Assembly (NCBI RefSeq): GCF_035917675.1
Contig: NZ_CP109104.1
Coordinates: forward strand, 620,001 to 684,000
DNA length: 64,000 nt
Source of the DNA: Streptomyces sp. NBC_01775
Lineage (GTDB): Bacteria > Actinomycetota > Actinomycetes > Streptomycetales > Streptomycetaceae
Direction: 5' to 3'
Shown here: in pieces, positions 16,597-25,608 of the stretch
Layout: each line of letters begins with the position of its first letter
Numbering within the stretch: the first letter of the stretch is position 1
Program-made: the position numbers and the translations under genes
Notes under the pieces: generated by a model
The model's database searches: none
What the model was told of the DNA's origin: nothing
What the model saw: only the letters and a program-made list of their open reading frames with translations

Positions 16597-17172
16597 TTGA
16601 AGGTGACACCCTCACCACCCGCACCCCGGGCGGACGCCGCACGCAACCGCAAGCACCTCCTCGAAGTCGCCACCCGCGCCTTCATGTCCGCGGGCACCGA
16701 ACCGTCACTTCGCGAAATCGCGCGCGAAGCCGGAGTCGGTATCGCCACGCTTTATCGGCACTTCCCCACCCGAGAAGCCCTGGTCGCCGCGGTCTACGCC
16801 GACCAAGTGGCCCGGCTCACCGAAGGCGCCCGCGAGCTCCTCGCAGCGCTCCCCCCATCCCAGGCGCTGCGGCGCTGGATGAACCTCTTTGGGGATTGGA
16901 TCGCGACCAAAGACGGCATGCTGAACACGCTGCTCGCAATGATCGAGTCCAACGAGCTCGCCCACGACCAGACCCACACCGACCTAATCGCCGCGATCGA
17001 CGACATCCTCCGCGCCGGACACGCGACCGGAGAGCTGCGTACCGACGTCACCGCCGAAGACCTCGCCGCCCACCTGATCGGCATTTTCACCGTAGCCCCT
17101 CTGCCGGAGCACCGTGCCAGAGCCGATCGCCTACTGGACACCCTGATGCACGGCCTCCGCCCCAAGCCTTGA
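16597..17172 (+). CDS. TetR family transcriptional regulator
   Basis: A 191-residue repressor with an N-terminal arginine-rich tail and helix-turn-helix SLREIAREAGVGIATLYRHF. The ligand domain has the actinomycete form SNELAHDQTHTDLIAAIDDIL. The start is taken as TTG at 16597; GTG at 16603 is possible, but neither has well-spaced ribosome binding. The frame starts only 33 bp after the inverted repeat, so a very short leader or leaderless transcript is likely. It is divergent from the MDR gene, which it should repress. Confidence 0.88.
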   Translation: MKVTPSPPAPRADAARNRKHLLEVATRAFMSAGTEPSLREIAREAGVGIATLYRHFPTREALVAAVYADQVARLTEGARELLAALPPSQALRRWMNLFGDWIATKDGMLNTLLAMIESNELAHDQTHTDLIAAIDDILRAGHATGELRTDVTAEDLAAHLIGIFTVAPLPEHRARADRLLDTLMHGLRPKP

Positions 17173-17179
17173 ACCGATC

Positions 17180-17203
17180 GTCACGCGTCGTTGAGTGCGT
17201 GAC
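17180..17203 (+). terminator. Weak hairpin after tetR
   Basis: GTCACGC (17180-17186) pairs with GCGTGAC (17197-17203) across a 10-nt loop, eight bases after the tetR stop. There is no T-run, as is common in high-GC actinomycete terminators. Confidence 0.35.
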
Positions 17204-17249
17204 GCATGCGCCATGGGGCATTCGTGCCGCCCCCGGTTGCGCAGCGGGA

Positions 17250-17884
17250 CTACGTCATTCGTGTCCTCAAGTCGTCTACACCCTGGATTGGGAAGAGCCC
17301 GTTTTCCGGTTCGAAGTCATCGCCGGTGCCGATCCACAGCATTCCGTCGGGGCCGATCACGAGGGGGCCACCATGGTGGCGGTCCGCTGTCCGGATACCG
17401 TCGAGCAGGACACGGCCGACAGCGAGCGAGGCGTAGTCGTCCGCGATCGTCAGCAGCGACGATGCGGTTCTCCTCGGCCCCCGACACAGAGGCGAACACG
17501 GTCCGGTCGTCGTTGAACGTGGAGACGCGACGATTCCGAGCAACCCTCCCTCGGAGGACACATCGACGTCGGGCACGACACCCACAAGGGTCGCGTCACC
17601 TCCGCGAGCGGGCACTCTCAGGATCTCACCCGTGATCCTCTCGGAGACGAGTGCGGATCCGTCGGGAAGGAACATCAGCCCCCATGGAGCCTCAAGTCCG
17701 ATGGTGAGGACGGTCGTTCTCCCTGGGGTCGCGAACGATGTGGCCGCCGGAGCTCACCCGTGCGCCCCGGCCGTGGCGACGGGGTAGAGTCCGGCGCCGC
17801 GCACCCGGCCAGCGTGATGACGGCGAGCAGCGCCGCCGTGGCGGGTGCGCACCTCACTCGGGGTTCACGCCTCCCCCGGTTCAT
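17250..17884 (-). pseudogene. Lipoprotein PQQ-type sugar (glucose/sorbosone) dehydrogenase remnant
   Basis: The 5' part (17884-17760) encodes a signal peptide with lipobox, ALLAVITLAGCAAP. A frame shift leads to WGLMFLPDGSALVSERI and GEILRVPARGGDATLV, then EGGLLGIVASP. Another shift gives YASLAVGRVLLDGIR and HHGGPLVIGPDGMLWIGTGD. These are the first blades of the six-bladed soluble glucose dehydrogenase fold, including the HHGG catalytic His region. The C-terminal half is missing. It was probably an exported, membrane-anchored dehydrogenase and is dead now. Confidence 0.78.
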
Positions 17885-18180
17885 CGCTTCAACTCCAGAA
17901 CCTCCTCGAAGCCGAGGCGGCGGACGAACGCCTCACGAGTGAGGTCGCTGAACGCCATCACATGGTCGACGCCGGCACGCGCGGCATCCACGACGGAGCG
18001 GAACGGTTTGCAGCCCTCGGGAAGCGTCAGGATTCTGGCAACCTCGTCGGCGACACTCTGCGGGTCGGCCGGGCGCTCCGGGTGGAAAAGTCCATCATGC
18101 GCTTCGTTGGTACGCGCCACCAGCGCGTCCAAGTCAGCGTACGCCGAGCATCTCTCACCATCGCCCGTCGAACGCGGCGG
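17881..18180 (-). pseudogene. SDR C-terminal fragment
   Basis: The last about 100 codons before the stop at 17881 read DPQSVADEVARILTLPEG, PFRSVVDAARAGVDHVMAF and AFVRRLGFEEVLELKR, a typical C-terminal tail of a large-group SDR. There is no Rossmann loop or YxxxK upstream; the frame becomes unrelated, Arg-rich sequence beyond about 18180. The stop overlaps the start of the dehydrogenase remnant by ATGA, so both once formed an operon. Confidence 0.6.
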
Positions 18181-18229
18181 AAACTTACTCAGGACGCCTC
18201 CCTGCCCGAGGAGCGTCTGACGCCCGCTC

Positions 18230-18420
18230 ACCCGCTGTGGAACTGCTGACCGCGCACCGGGAAGGCACGCGGACCGAGCGATTTCCCGGGACGCTGGCCG
18301 GGTCACGCACCGCGGCAGCCGGACGCGCCCTCGCCGTCTCCGAACACGGCGACGCGCACTGAGCGCACTGCTCGGCGTCCTTCACGACCGCGACGTGCTC
18401 ATCACCGCCGCTCCCGGGTC
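18230..18420 (+). pseudogene. Unresolved plus-strand remnant, amidase-like at best
   Basis: One frame gives ELLTAHREGTRTERFPG up to a TGA near 18359. The next frame continues ALSALLGVLHDRDVLITAAP. The second piece resembles the DVLLTP segment near the C-terminus of amidase-signature enzymes. Support is a short match split by a frameshift, so it may be chance. Confidence 0.25.
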
Positions 18421-19566
18421 GATGGGTCGATGGTGGCAGCGGGAGAGCTGAGGCATGCCGCCCTCGGGGGCGGGTTCCTGCGGTAGGCGCAAGGTGAACG
18501 TTGCTCCCTTGCCCGGCCCGGCGGATTGCGCGGTGATGTCTCCGCCGTGGGCTCGGGCGATGCCCCGGGCGATGGTCAGGCCGATGCCGCTGCCGCCGGC
18601 GGCAGCGGGTCGGCCGGGATGATCAAGGCGTTCGAATCGGTGGAAGATGCGTTCGAGTTCGTGTTCGGCGATGCCAATGCCGTCGTCCATGACGCGGACG
18701 ATCACGTGGTGCACGGGAGACGGTTCGGTGTGCACGGACAGCGCCACCTGTCGGTACCGATCGCACGCGGCCAGTGCGTTGCCGAGCAGGTTCACCAGGA
18801 CCTGGGTGATCCGGTCCGGGTCGCAGAGGGCGACGACGGGGGTGCCTGCGTCCACGGCGAGGGTCACCATCTGGTCGTCGTACTGGGGGCGCAGTCGCTC
18901 GGCCGTGGTCCGTGCCAGCGTGGCCACATCGGTGGACTTGCGGTGGAGATCGAGGGCGGCCTCCTCCGACCGGGACAGGCTGGAGAGGTCGCCCGCCAGG
19001 CGCTGCAGCCGGTGAAGGTCGTCGGCGAGGGAGGCGAACATCGCCTCATCGGGGATGAAGATGCCGTCGGCCATGCCCTCGATCTGGCCGCGTAGGAGGG
19101 TGATGGGGGTGCGCATCTCGTGGGCGACCTCGGAGATCAGGCGGGCGCGGCGGCGTTGGGTGTCGGCGAGGGCTGCCGCCAGTGTGTTGACGTCTTCGAC
19201 CAGCGCTGCCAGGCCCGGCTCGCTGGGGAGTTCGAGGATGTCGTCGTAGTGTCCCTCAGCGAGCCGGCTCGTGGCGGCGCGCACCCTGTCGAGCGGACGC
19301 AGCAGAAACCGGGACAGGGCGACGGACGCCGGGAAGGCCGCGGCCACTCCGGACAAGAGGCCGATCTGCAGGACCACGTCGCCTTCGACGTCGTCGAACC
19401 CGAGCCACACCTCGATCAGCGCGCTGATTGCCGCCATAGCCAGCAGCGCCAGGAGGAGCACCATGACGTGCGAGAGCACCAGCCGGTTGCGGAGCGATAG
19501 CCGCTCCTGGATTCGGCGCAACCGCGCACGGCACCGGTGGTAGGCCGGGAAGCCGGAGGGAAGCAT
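18382..19566 (-). CDS. Sensor histidine kinase (two-component)
   Basis: A 394-residue membrane kinase. Two hydrophobic segments (MVLLLALLAMAAISALI near residue 37 and QIGLLSGVAAAFPASVAL near 70) bracket a very short extracytoplasmic loop, followed by HAMP (RPLDRVRAATSRLAEG). The phospho-acceptor is in ISEVAHEMRTPITLL, the N box is VLVNLLGNALAA, G1 is DDGIGIAEHELERIF and G2 is GGSGIGLTIARG. The short sensor loop suggests detection within or at the membrane. The ATG at 19566 follows the response regulator stop by 23 bp, so the pair is co-transcribed. A longer upstream frame runs through the regulator gene and is rejected. Confidence 0.92.
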   Translation of the reverse strand: MLPSGFPAYHRCRARLRRIQERLSLRNRLVLSHVMVLLLALLAMAAISALIEVWLGFDDVEGDVVLQIGLLSGVAAAFPASVALSRFLLRPLDRVRAATSRLAEGHYDDILELPSEPGLAALVEDVNTLAAALADTQRRRARLISEVAHEMRTPITLLRGQIEGMADGIFIPDEAMFASLADDLHRLQRLAGDLSSLSRSEEAALDLHRKSTDVATLARTTAERLRPQYDDQMVTLAVDAGTPVVALCDPDRITQVLVNLLGNALAACDRYRQVALSVHTEPSPVHHVIVRVMDDGIGIAEHELERIFHRFERLDHPGRPAAAGGSGIGLTIARGIARAHGGDITAQSAGPGKGATFTLRLPQEPAPEGGMPQLSRCHHRPIDPGAAVMSTSRS

Positions 19567-19589
19567 GGGCGAGGTGTCCTTCCTGGCCC

Positions 19590-20294
19590 CTAGACGCGGT
19601 GCCCGACAAACCGGTAACCGATGGTGCGGACGGTGCCCACGAACCGGGGTGTGCTCGCGTCGTCGCCCAGCGCGCGCCGCAGAGTGCGGATGTGCACATC
19701 CACGACGCGCTCGTCGCCGAAGAAGTCCTCGCCCCACACCTGGGCCAACAGTCCGCGCCGGGTGAAGACCCGCCCAGGGGCCCGGGCCATCGCGAACAGC
19801 AGATCGAAGTCGAGAGCGGACAGCTCCACCGTCCGGTCGGTGTCGACAAGGACGGTCCGTGTCTCGGGATCGACAGTCAGTCCGTCGAAGCGCAGCATGT
19901 CGTCCTCGTGGGCCGCCTCGGGGCGGCTGTCGGTGCGCCGCAGGATGGCGCGCACCCGTAGTGCCAGTTCGCGGGGGCTGAACGGCTTGGTGACGTAGTC
20001 GTCGCTACCGGTGGTGAAACCGATCAGCCGGTCGACCTCCTCGTCCCGGGCGGTGAGCATGATCACCGGGATCTGGCTCGCCTCCCGGATGCGGCGCAGG
20101 ACCTGGAATCCGTCCAGCCCGGGGAGCATCACATCGAGCACCACGAGGTCAGGCCCGTCGCGGGTAACGGACTGCAGGGCGGCCGGTCCGTCCGCAGCTT
20201 CGATGACGTGGATCCCGTCCGCCTCCAGGTAGCCGCGCACCGTCATGCGGATCTTGGGTTCGTCATCGACGACCAGAACGCGCTGCGTGCTCAT
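19590..20294 (-). CDS. OmpR/PhoB-family response regulator
   Basis: A 234-residue regulator starting MSTQRVLVVDDEPKIR. The receiver has the acidic pair Asp10/11, phospho-acceptor Asp54 in LVVLDVMLPG, Thr in MLTARDEE and Lys in DYVTKPFSP. The C-terminal winged helix ends VVDVHIRTLRRALGDD, TVRTIGYRF. It precedes the histidine kinase in the same operon. The stop of a decayed glycosyltransferase lies 32 bp inside its 5' end in another frame. The regulated genes are not identifiable; no clear tandem-repeat site was found upstream. Confidence 0.93.
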   Translation of the reverse strand: MSTQRVLVVDDEPKIRMTVRGYLEADGIHVIEAADGPAALQSVTRDGPDLVVLDVMLPGLDGFQVLRRIREASQIPVIMLTARDEEVDRLIGFTTGSDDYVTKPFSPRELALRVRAILRRTDSRPEAAHEDDMLRFDGLTVDPETRTVLVDTDRTVELSALDFDLLFAMARAPGRVFTRRGLLAQVWGEDFFGDERVVDVHIRTLRRALGDDASTPRFVGTVRTIGYRFVGHRV

Positions 20295-20795
20295 CGTGCT
20301 CGCTTTCCATCGCCGAAGTGGGAAGGGGTAGGGCCGTCGTGGCCGCGGGGTGACCGGCGGCATGGAGGTGGAAGGCCTCGAATGCGGCCAGCGTACGGTG
20401 GCTGTCGTGGTCGGTGACGATCTCCCGGCGGCCTCGCCATCCGCCGCGGGCCGCCGGGTCGTCGAGCAGCTCCATGAGGCGGTCGGCGAGGGCACGCACG
20501 TCACCGGGCGGGAAGAGGTAGCCGTTGCGGCCGGGGTGGACCGGGTGCGGCTGGGCCATCGCGTCGGCCGCGACGACGGGCTTGCCCGCAGCCATGGCCT
20601 CCATGGTGACCATGGCTCTGCAGCTCCGCGGTGCCGGGCATGCGGAAGATGTCGCAGCGGGCGTAGGCGACAGGCGAGCGTGACCTCCGGCGGGCCGGCG
20701 GCAAGGGCGCTCTGGGCCAACCGGAAGCCCGCGAGGCCGGCCGCTGTCAGGCCGCCGAGTGTGCCGCACAGCGCCGTTCGACGTGAACTTCTCAC
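20263..20795 (-). pseudogene. GT4-type glycosyltransferase remnant
   Basis: Minus-strand pieces in different frames give ALCGTLGGLTAAGLAGFRLA, then PPEVTLA joined to YARCDIFRMPGTAELQS. A shift leads to MVTMEAMAAGKPVVAADAMA, HPVHPGRNGYLFPPGDVRAL and LADRLMELLDDPAA, ending at 20263 inside the response-regulator gene. EAMAAGKPVVA and the GRNGYLFPPGD block are the donor-sugar-binding hallmarks of family GT4. The N-terminal acceptor domain is gone and replaced by a hydrophobic stretch. The final frame is intact and open, so only the tail survives. Confidence 0.72.
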
Positions 20796-21500
20796 TTACG
20801 GAGCCCCGATCAGCACAGGCATACACCCGTACGCGATCCCGGCATCGACAGCCTGCACCAGGAACCGTCCATGACCGCACAGCAGTACCCGAGTCCGCTG
20901 CGGCCGAGGACGCCAGCGAGACCAGAGCGATGAAATCCCGCCCTCCGTCTCGTGTCGGCTCCGTGTCCCGGCCATCCCCGAGGCGAGCACGGTCGGCTGG
21001 ACCGGGAGCCCGTCCGCCAAGCCGCCTGCCGGCCTCGGCGCCTTGTGGTTGGGCGACTTCGCCGAGCACCGGCATCCGCCGCTCGTGCTGGACGGTGGTC
21101 GGCTGCCGACCACGGACGACATCGTGGCCGCTGCCGGCCGGCTACGTGCCCGTGGCAGGCACAGGGTTGAGGCCACCAAGATGTGAACGACTTCCATGCC
21201 GGTGCTGTCAGCCCGGTGCACGGCCTGGCATGCGCAAGAAGGTTGACCTGGCCCGGCACCGCCGCAGGAGCCGGGCTTGGGGTTGTCGCGGTGGTCTCGC
21301 TGCGGCAGGAGCGACGACCCGCCATGTGCGAAGCGGACCTACGCAGCCAGGGTCCCATCCTGCGGGTCGCGTTCGCCCGGCCAGGCGACATCGATTTCCG
21401 TCGGTGGCCCCTCCGTCGGCCGGCGCTGACCATTGCACGGGGTGCCGCCCGCGCCTCGTCGGAGGGGCATCGGGCGGCGGGCTTGGCGTGCGGTCGCGGC
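20796..21500. other. No confident gene; unassignable open stretches
   Basis: The plus strand is open through WLGDFAEHRHPPLVLDGGR and TTDDIVAAAGRLRARGRH to a TGA at about 21184. A second open piece near 21330-21410 includes CEADLRSQGPILRVAFARPG. I recognise neither. They may be tails of lost genes. No RNA gene, repeat or operator was seen. Confidence 0.4.
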
Positions 21501-22682
21501 TCAGCGCGAGCCGGCGCGGCGTATGCGCGCCCGCAGCTTCGGGAACTGCTCGAGGGCGTTGGTCCGCTCCAGAGCGATCCGCCGGCGCCGGCTGTAGACC
21601 TCATCAACGGTCGGTTCAGGGTCGCCTGTCTTGAGGAGCGGAAGGCTGCCCTTGAGGAAGGGCATCGTTTCGACGTTGTCGGCCGCGTAGAGGTGGCGGG
21701 TCGCGGGCCAGTCGCTGCCGAACATGATGTGGTCGGCGGGCACCAGCGACGACAGCGGCTGCAACTGCGCGGCGGTGAACGCCTGTGCGTCGTCGAAGTA
21801 CATCCGCTTGATGTACTTGAGGGGGCCTTCCGGCAGCACCTCGTTGAACGGCGGGAAGGCCGAGTGCCGTGTCGCGAGCCGGTAGGCCAGGAACGGCAGT
21901 GCCCCGCCGCAGTGCGTGAAGTGCCAGCGGATGTTCGGGTAGTCCCGCAGGACACCGTTGTAGATCAGGCTCGTCATCGCACGGGTGGCGTCGAAGGTGT
22001 ACTCGAAGACGTTGTTCCCGGCCGGGATGTCAGGGCCGAAGCAGAGCTTCGGAGCCGGGTTCACCTCCGGACCCGTCGGGTGGACGTAGACATAGGCACC
22101 GCGGTCATTGAGGATCTCGTACAGAGGCGCCAATGAAGGATCCCCCAGGTAGGTGCCTTTGTAGTTGGTGAGCAGACAGATGCCGTCGAGATCCAGTTCG
22201 CCGAGCGCGCGGTCCACCTCGGCCACCGAGCTCTTGATGTCGGGCATCGGGGTGACCGCGAAGATCCCGAACCGGTCACCACGCGTCTGCACCAGGTCGC
22301 GGGCGTAGTCGTTGACCGCGCGGGCGGTGGCGCGCCGGTCGTCGACCGGGCCGACGGTGACCTGGAGGTCGCCGAACGACAGCACGCTGGCCTGGATCCG
22401 GTATTTGTCCATGAAGGCCAGGTGCCGATCGACCGACCACGGACCGTACGCCTCGGTAATGGCGCCGAGCAGGCCGTAGCGCTTCAGGTAGTCGTTGTAC
22501 ACGTCGGGGGCATAGTGCGCGTGCGTATCGATACGCCAGTTGCCCTTCGGCAGCCCCGGGCCGGACGGTGCCGCCTCCGGACCAGCCACGGCAGCCGGCA
22601 CCGTGGCCGCCGCCCCGACAAGCGCTGCGGCCGATGCCCCTTCGATCATCCTTCGACGCGAGATGTTCCGTCGCAGGTTCAT
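21501..22682 (-). CDS. Tat-exported amidohydrolase (ACMSD/amidohydrolase-2 type)
   Basis: A 393-residue protein. The N-terminus ISRRRMIEGASAAALVGAAA is a twin-arginine signal with an Ala-rich hydrophobic core, so the mature enzyme is secreted folded. The metallo-TIM-barrel ligands are complete: HxH in RIDTHAHYAPD, His in AYVYVHPTG, His in WHFTHCGGALPF and Asp in IMFGSDWPAT. Close families are decarboxylases of aminocarboxymuconate or hydroxybenzoate type and lactone hydrolases. Export is unusual for the decarboxylases and suggests a hydrolytic role outside the cell. GAGGGGA precedes the ATG. It is a single gene with no operon partner and decayed neighbours. Confidence 0.83.
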   Translation of the reverse strand: MNLRRNISRRRMIEGASAAALVGAAATVPAAVAGPEAAPSGPGLPKGNWRIDTHAHYAPDVYNDYLKRYGLLGAITEAYGPWSVDRHLAFMDKYRIQASVLSFGDLQVTVGPVDDRRATARAVNDYARDLVQTRGDRFGIFAVTPMPDIKSSVAEVDRALGELDLDGICLLTNYKGTYLGDPSLAPLYEILNDRGAYVYVHPTGPEVNPAPKLCFGPDIPAGNNVFEYTFDATRAMTSLIYNGVLRDYPNIRWHFTHCGGALPFLAYRLATRHSAFPPFNEVLPEGPLKYIKRMYFDDAQAFTAAQLQPLSSLVPADHIMFGSDWPATRHLYAADNVETMPFLKGSLPLLKTGDPEPTVDEVYSRRRRIALERTNALEQFPKLRARIRRAGSR

Positions 22683-23586
22683 TTCCAGTTCCCCTCTTCA
22701 TTCTGTGTGCGAGTCAGGACGTATGTGCGTGCGTCACGGCGCCGTCGTCAGGCCGGCAGGGCCTGCGCAGGACGGCGATGCTCCCCGCCGTAACGGAGAC
22801 CGCTGCCTCCACGCGCGGGCGTGCGCGCGGTCCAGGCCGTCGGGGAGCGCAAGGCGAGAGTCGCTCCTCGGCCGGGCCAGTCGCCGCCAACAGGTCGATC
22901 AGGCGCTCATGCGTGGGAACCCCATGGCGCCGACGTAGCCGCGCCGGGCGGCAGTCGGCTGTGGAGCGGACCCGCGAGCAGCGCCGCCGACCCTGCCGGC
23001 GCTGCCCCCGCACAGGTCGACAGGCCGCCGGTTCCTTCATGCACGGCGTCATCGCCGACCTCATGCCCAGCGAGGTTCACGCGCCTGGCCCGCCCCAGAC
23101 GAAGGAATGCGCCGATCACGACGGAACCCGGACAGCGCGGCGTCAACTGCCGTAGTCAGGTGCCGCACAGCGTGGTGATCAACGCTGTCCACCGGCCCGA
23201 TGAGGATTACGTGCATGACCGCCAGACAACGGCCGCCTCATAAAGCACCTACCACTCAGCACATGAAGCTTCCATGAAGCCAACCGCCGGACCGGCGCCC
23301 GTGCCTTCGAGAGCCTCGTAGCGGTGCAGGGCCTCGCTCAGGTGGTGGTCGACCACACAGGCTCGACCAACCGGCGTCGCCGAGCACGTCCGGGAGTACC
23401 TGACGGCGCTCCACATGCGGACGCGGGCAGCTGGCCGACGGCCATGCAGGGTCTAGCAGTAGCGCTCGGCAGCGGGGCGGCGAGGCACACTCGGCGGGGG
23501 TGACGATGACGGGTTGACACGAGTCCGGTTTCGCTGCCTGAACGCACGTGTCCCGGTTGGCCTCTGCCAAGAGCTCTCGGTGACCA
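22683..23586. other. No recognisable gene
   Basis: Nine hundred bases with only short or compositionally driven frames. The minus strand near 23400-23260 gives VDHHLSEALHRYEALEG followed by a stop, perhaps the tail of a lost enzyme. No inverted repeat, RNA or IS feature was found. Confidence 0.45.
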
Positions 23587-23945
23587 CTACGCGGAGTCCT
23601 GCGGTGCGTCGGCACGCTGCAGCATGGTGAGCCACTGGGCCACGACGGCGTCGATGAAGGCGTCGGTGACCTGACCGCGGTCGAGGAAGAGCCGGGCCAG
23701 GACGGGCCCGTACAGCAGGGTGAACTCGTCTTCGCTGATCCGGACACCCGCAGGCTCCAGCAGCCTGTTGAAGCCGGCGTAGCGGTCTTCGCCGATGCGG
23801 ACGAGTGCCCGGGCACTGTCGGGGTCGTCGTCGGCCTGGGCGGTGACCGCCAGAGCCGCGGTGCGCACGGACGGCACGCTGACCCCGGCGCGCAGGCTCT
23901 TCAGCCAGGCGGTGGCCACGGCGCCCACGTCGCTGCCCGGTTCCG
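23587..23945 (-). pseudogene. TetR regulator remnant, DNA-binding domain deleted
   Basis: The frame ending at 23587 gives AVATAWLKSLRAGVSVPSV, RALVRIGEDRYAGFNRLLE and LLYGPVLARLFLDRGQ, then FIDAVVAQWLTML. This is the C-terminal ligand domain of a TetR protein. No helix-turn-helix is encoded: at about 23945 the sequence switches to the opposite-strand hydrolase. An ATG at 24000 exists but would make a chimeric tail, so I call it a pseudogene. Confidence 0.65.
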
Positions 23946-24755
23946 GATAGGTGCCGAGGTCGGGGCCCTCGGTTCCGGCCCCGGCCTGCTCCTCGCCCAC
24001 GGCGCTGGCAGCAGCTGGCCGGCACCTACGGCCCCGTCCTGGAAGCTCTCACCGCCCGCCACACCGTCGCCGGCATCGACTACCCCGGCAGCGGCGACAC
24101 CCCCCGCTCCACCACCCCGCTGTCCGTCGACGACCTCGCCGACCAGCTCATCGCCGCCGCCGACGCAGAGGGTCTCGCCCGCTTCGCCGTGTCCGGCTTC
24201 TCCCTCGGCGGCCCGGTCGCCATCCGCGCCGCCAGCCACCCCGAGCGCGTCACCGCACTCGTCCTGACCGCCGCCTTCCCGCACCGCGACAACCGGCTCG
24301 CTCTCGCCTCCTCGGTCTGGAGCAAGATCGCCGCGTCCCACGACCGCGAGCTGCTCGCCGAATTCCTGCTCCTGATGGCCCTCGGCACCCAGGCGCTGGA
24401 GTCGATGCCGGCCGAGCAACTGCAGCAGAACCTCGGCTACACCGCCGCCACCGCGCCCGACGGCAGCTCCGAGCAGACCGACCTCGTCGGCCAGGTCGAC
24501 GTCCGGGACGACCTCGCCGGCATCAAGGTCCCCACCCTGGTCGTTTCGACCACCGACGACCGGCTCACCTCCACCGCCCTGCACCGCCACCTCGCCGAGA
24601 CCATCCCCGGCGCCCAACTCGCGGAAATCCCCACCGGCCACCTGCCGATGCTGGAGCGGCCCGAGGAGTGGCTGCAGCTCATCACCGACTTCCTCGACAA
24701 GCACCACGCCGGAACGCACACCACGAGTGGGACCACGCGGCGGCCATCGGCGTAA
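23946..24755 (+). pseudogene. Alpha/beta hydrolase, N-terminally truncated and frameshifted
   Basis: The plus strand reads GSGPGLLLAHGAGS (oxyanion-hole region) up to about 24015. It then needs a -1/+2 shift to continue LAGTYGPVLEALTARHTVAG and YPGSGDTPRS. The nucleophile elbow VSGFSLGGPVAI, acid STTDDRL and His PTGHLPMLERPEEW follow without further damage to the stop at 24755. The first strand of the fold is missing because the DNA upstream belongs to the TetR remnant. An internal GTG at 24189 could in principle start a short protein, but it would lack half the fold. Confidence 0.7.
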
Positions 24756-24872
24756 CCCCTCACCCGGACCACCCACTGATCACGACTCACCAGCACGCAA
24801 ACGGGCCGCCTCCCGGTCCCGGATCCCTGTGGGTTCGTAGACCCACTTCCCCCTCGATCTCACGGAGAAATC

Positions 24873-25244
24873 ATGCTCAAGTTCGGCCACATCGACGCGT
24901 CCACCCACTTCCACGACCAGCAGAAGGAGAAGGCCCGCCCGGTCACCGTCATCAACACGTTTGTCGCCCCGGAAGGCAAGGAGGAGGAGGTGGTGGCTGC
25001 CTGGACGGACGACGCGGAGTACATGAAGAAGTCGGGAAGCCTTCTTTCGGTGCAGCTGTACCGGGGCATCGGCGGCAGCCGGCTGTTCACCGACGTCGCG
25101 GTCTGGAAGTCCGCCGAGCACCTCCGTGCAGCGCTCGGCACACCGGAGTTCGCCTCGCACCTGGAGCGCTACCCTGCCCGCACCGTCGCCTATCCGCACC
25201 TGTACCAGAAGTTCGCCGTCGAAGGCGTCTGCGAAGGGGAATGA
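24873..25244 (+). CDS. Antibiotic biosynthesis monooxygenase (ABM)-fold protein
   Basis: A 123-residue ferredoxin-like alpha+beta protein. PVTVINTFVAPEGKEEEVVAAW is the family's first strand and helix, followed by SVQLYRGIGGSRLFTDVAVW and EFASHLERYPA. Members are cofactor-free monooxygenases of quinone-type substrates, haem-degrading enzymes or simple dimeric scavengers. CACGGAGAAATC gives a good ribosome site before the ATG. It is the only intact gene after the hydrolase remnant and is followed by a strong hairpin. The lack of partners leaves its role open. Confidence 0.82.
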   Translation: MLKFGHIDASTHFHDQQKEKARPVTVINTFVAPEGKEEEVVAAWTDDAEYMKKSGSLLSVQLYRGIGGSRLFTDVAVWKSAEHLRAALGTPEFASHLERYPARTVAYPHLYQKFAVEGVCEGE

Positions 25245-25270
25245 CGACTGCTCCCCGATTCCGGCCTGCC

Positions 25271-25299
25271 CTTCGCCACGCACACGACGTGTGGCGAAG
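25271..25299 (+). terminator. Strong hairpin after the ABM gene
   Basis: CTTCGCCAC (25271-25279) and GTGGCGAAG (25291-25299) are exact inverted arms, 27 bp after the ABM stop. The stable 9-bp stem is a likely terminator, which also argues against the small frame that runs through it. Confidence 0.6.
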
Positions 25300-25608
25300 T
25301 GCGATCCCTGGGCGGCGGACGACTCGCGCCGATGACGCCGACCTGTTCCCTCTGACCGACCGGCCGGTGCTCGAAGTGCTCGGCCTGGTCCGCGCAGAGA
25401 AAGCGCAGCGGCAGGACGTACGCGAGGACTCATGAGGCCAATTGCCAGGAGGCGGGCACTTCCCGTTGCTGGTCCAATGGCCGGGACGGGTCGACGGCGA
25501 CGGCGGTAGCTGGAGTTGTTCCCCAGGTACCGCCGGAAGGCCGGCAGGACAGCTTTGACTCCCCCAGGGGACGCGGGGCCAGCACCGCAACGTCGCCGGC
25601 TCGCCCTG

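Noticed and set aside
18382..19737. Longer start for the histidine kinase beyond 19566
   Set aside because: The added residues are antisense-like, Arg/His-rich and lie within the response regulator gene; the membrane segments begin after the ATG at 19566.
24189..24755. Internal GTG start making a functional short hydrolase
   Set aside because: It would begin at the nucleophile elbow and lack the oxyanion-hole strand and first half of the fold, which is present upstream in a shifted frame.
25241..25435. A 64-codon plus-strand frame starting ATGA over the ABM stop
   Set aside because: It runs through a strong 9-bp terminator hairpin at 25271-25299, has no family motif, and reads like GC-driven chance sequence; the overlap alone is weak support.
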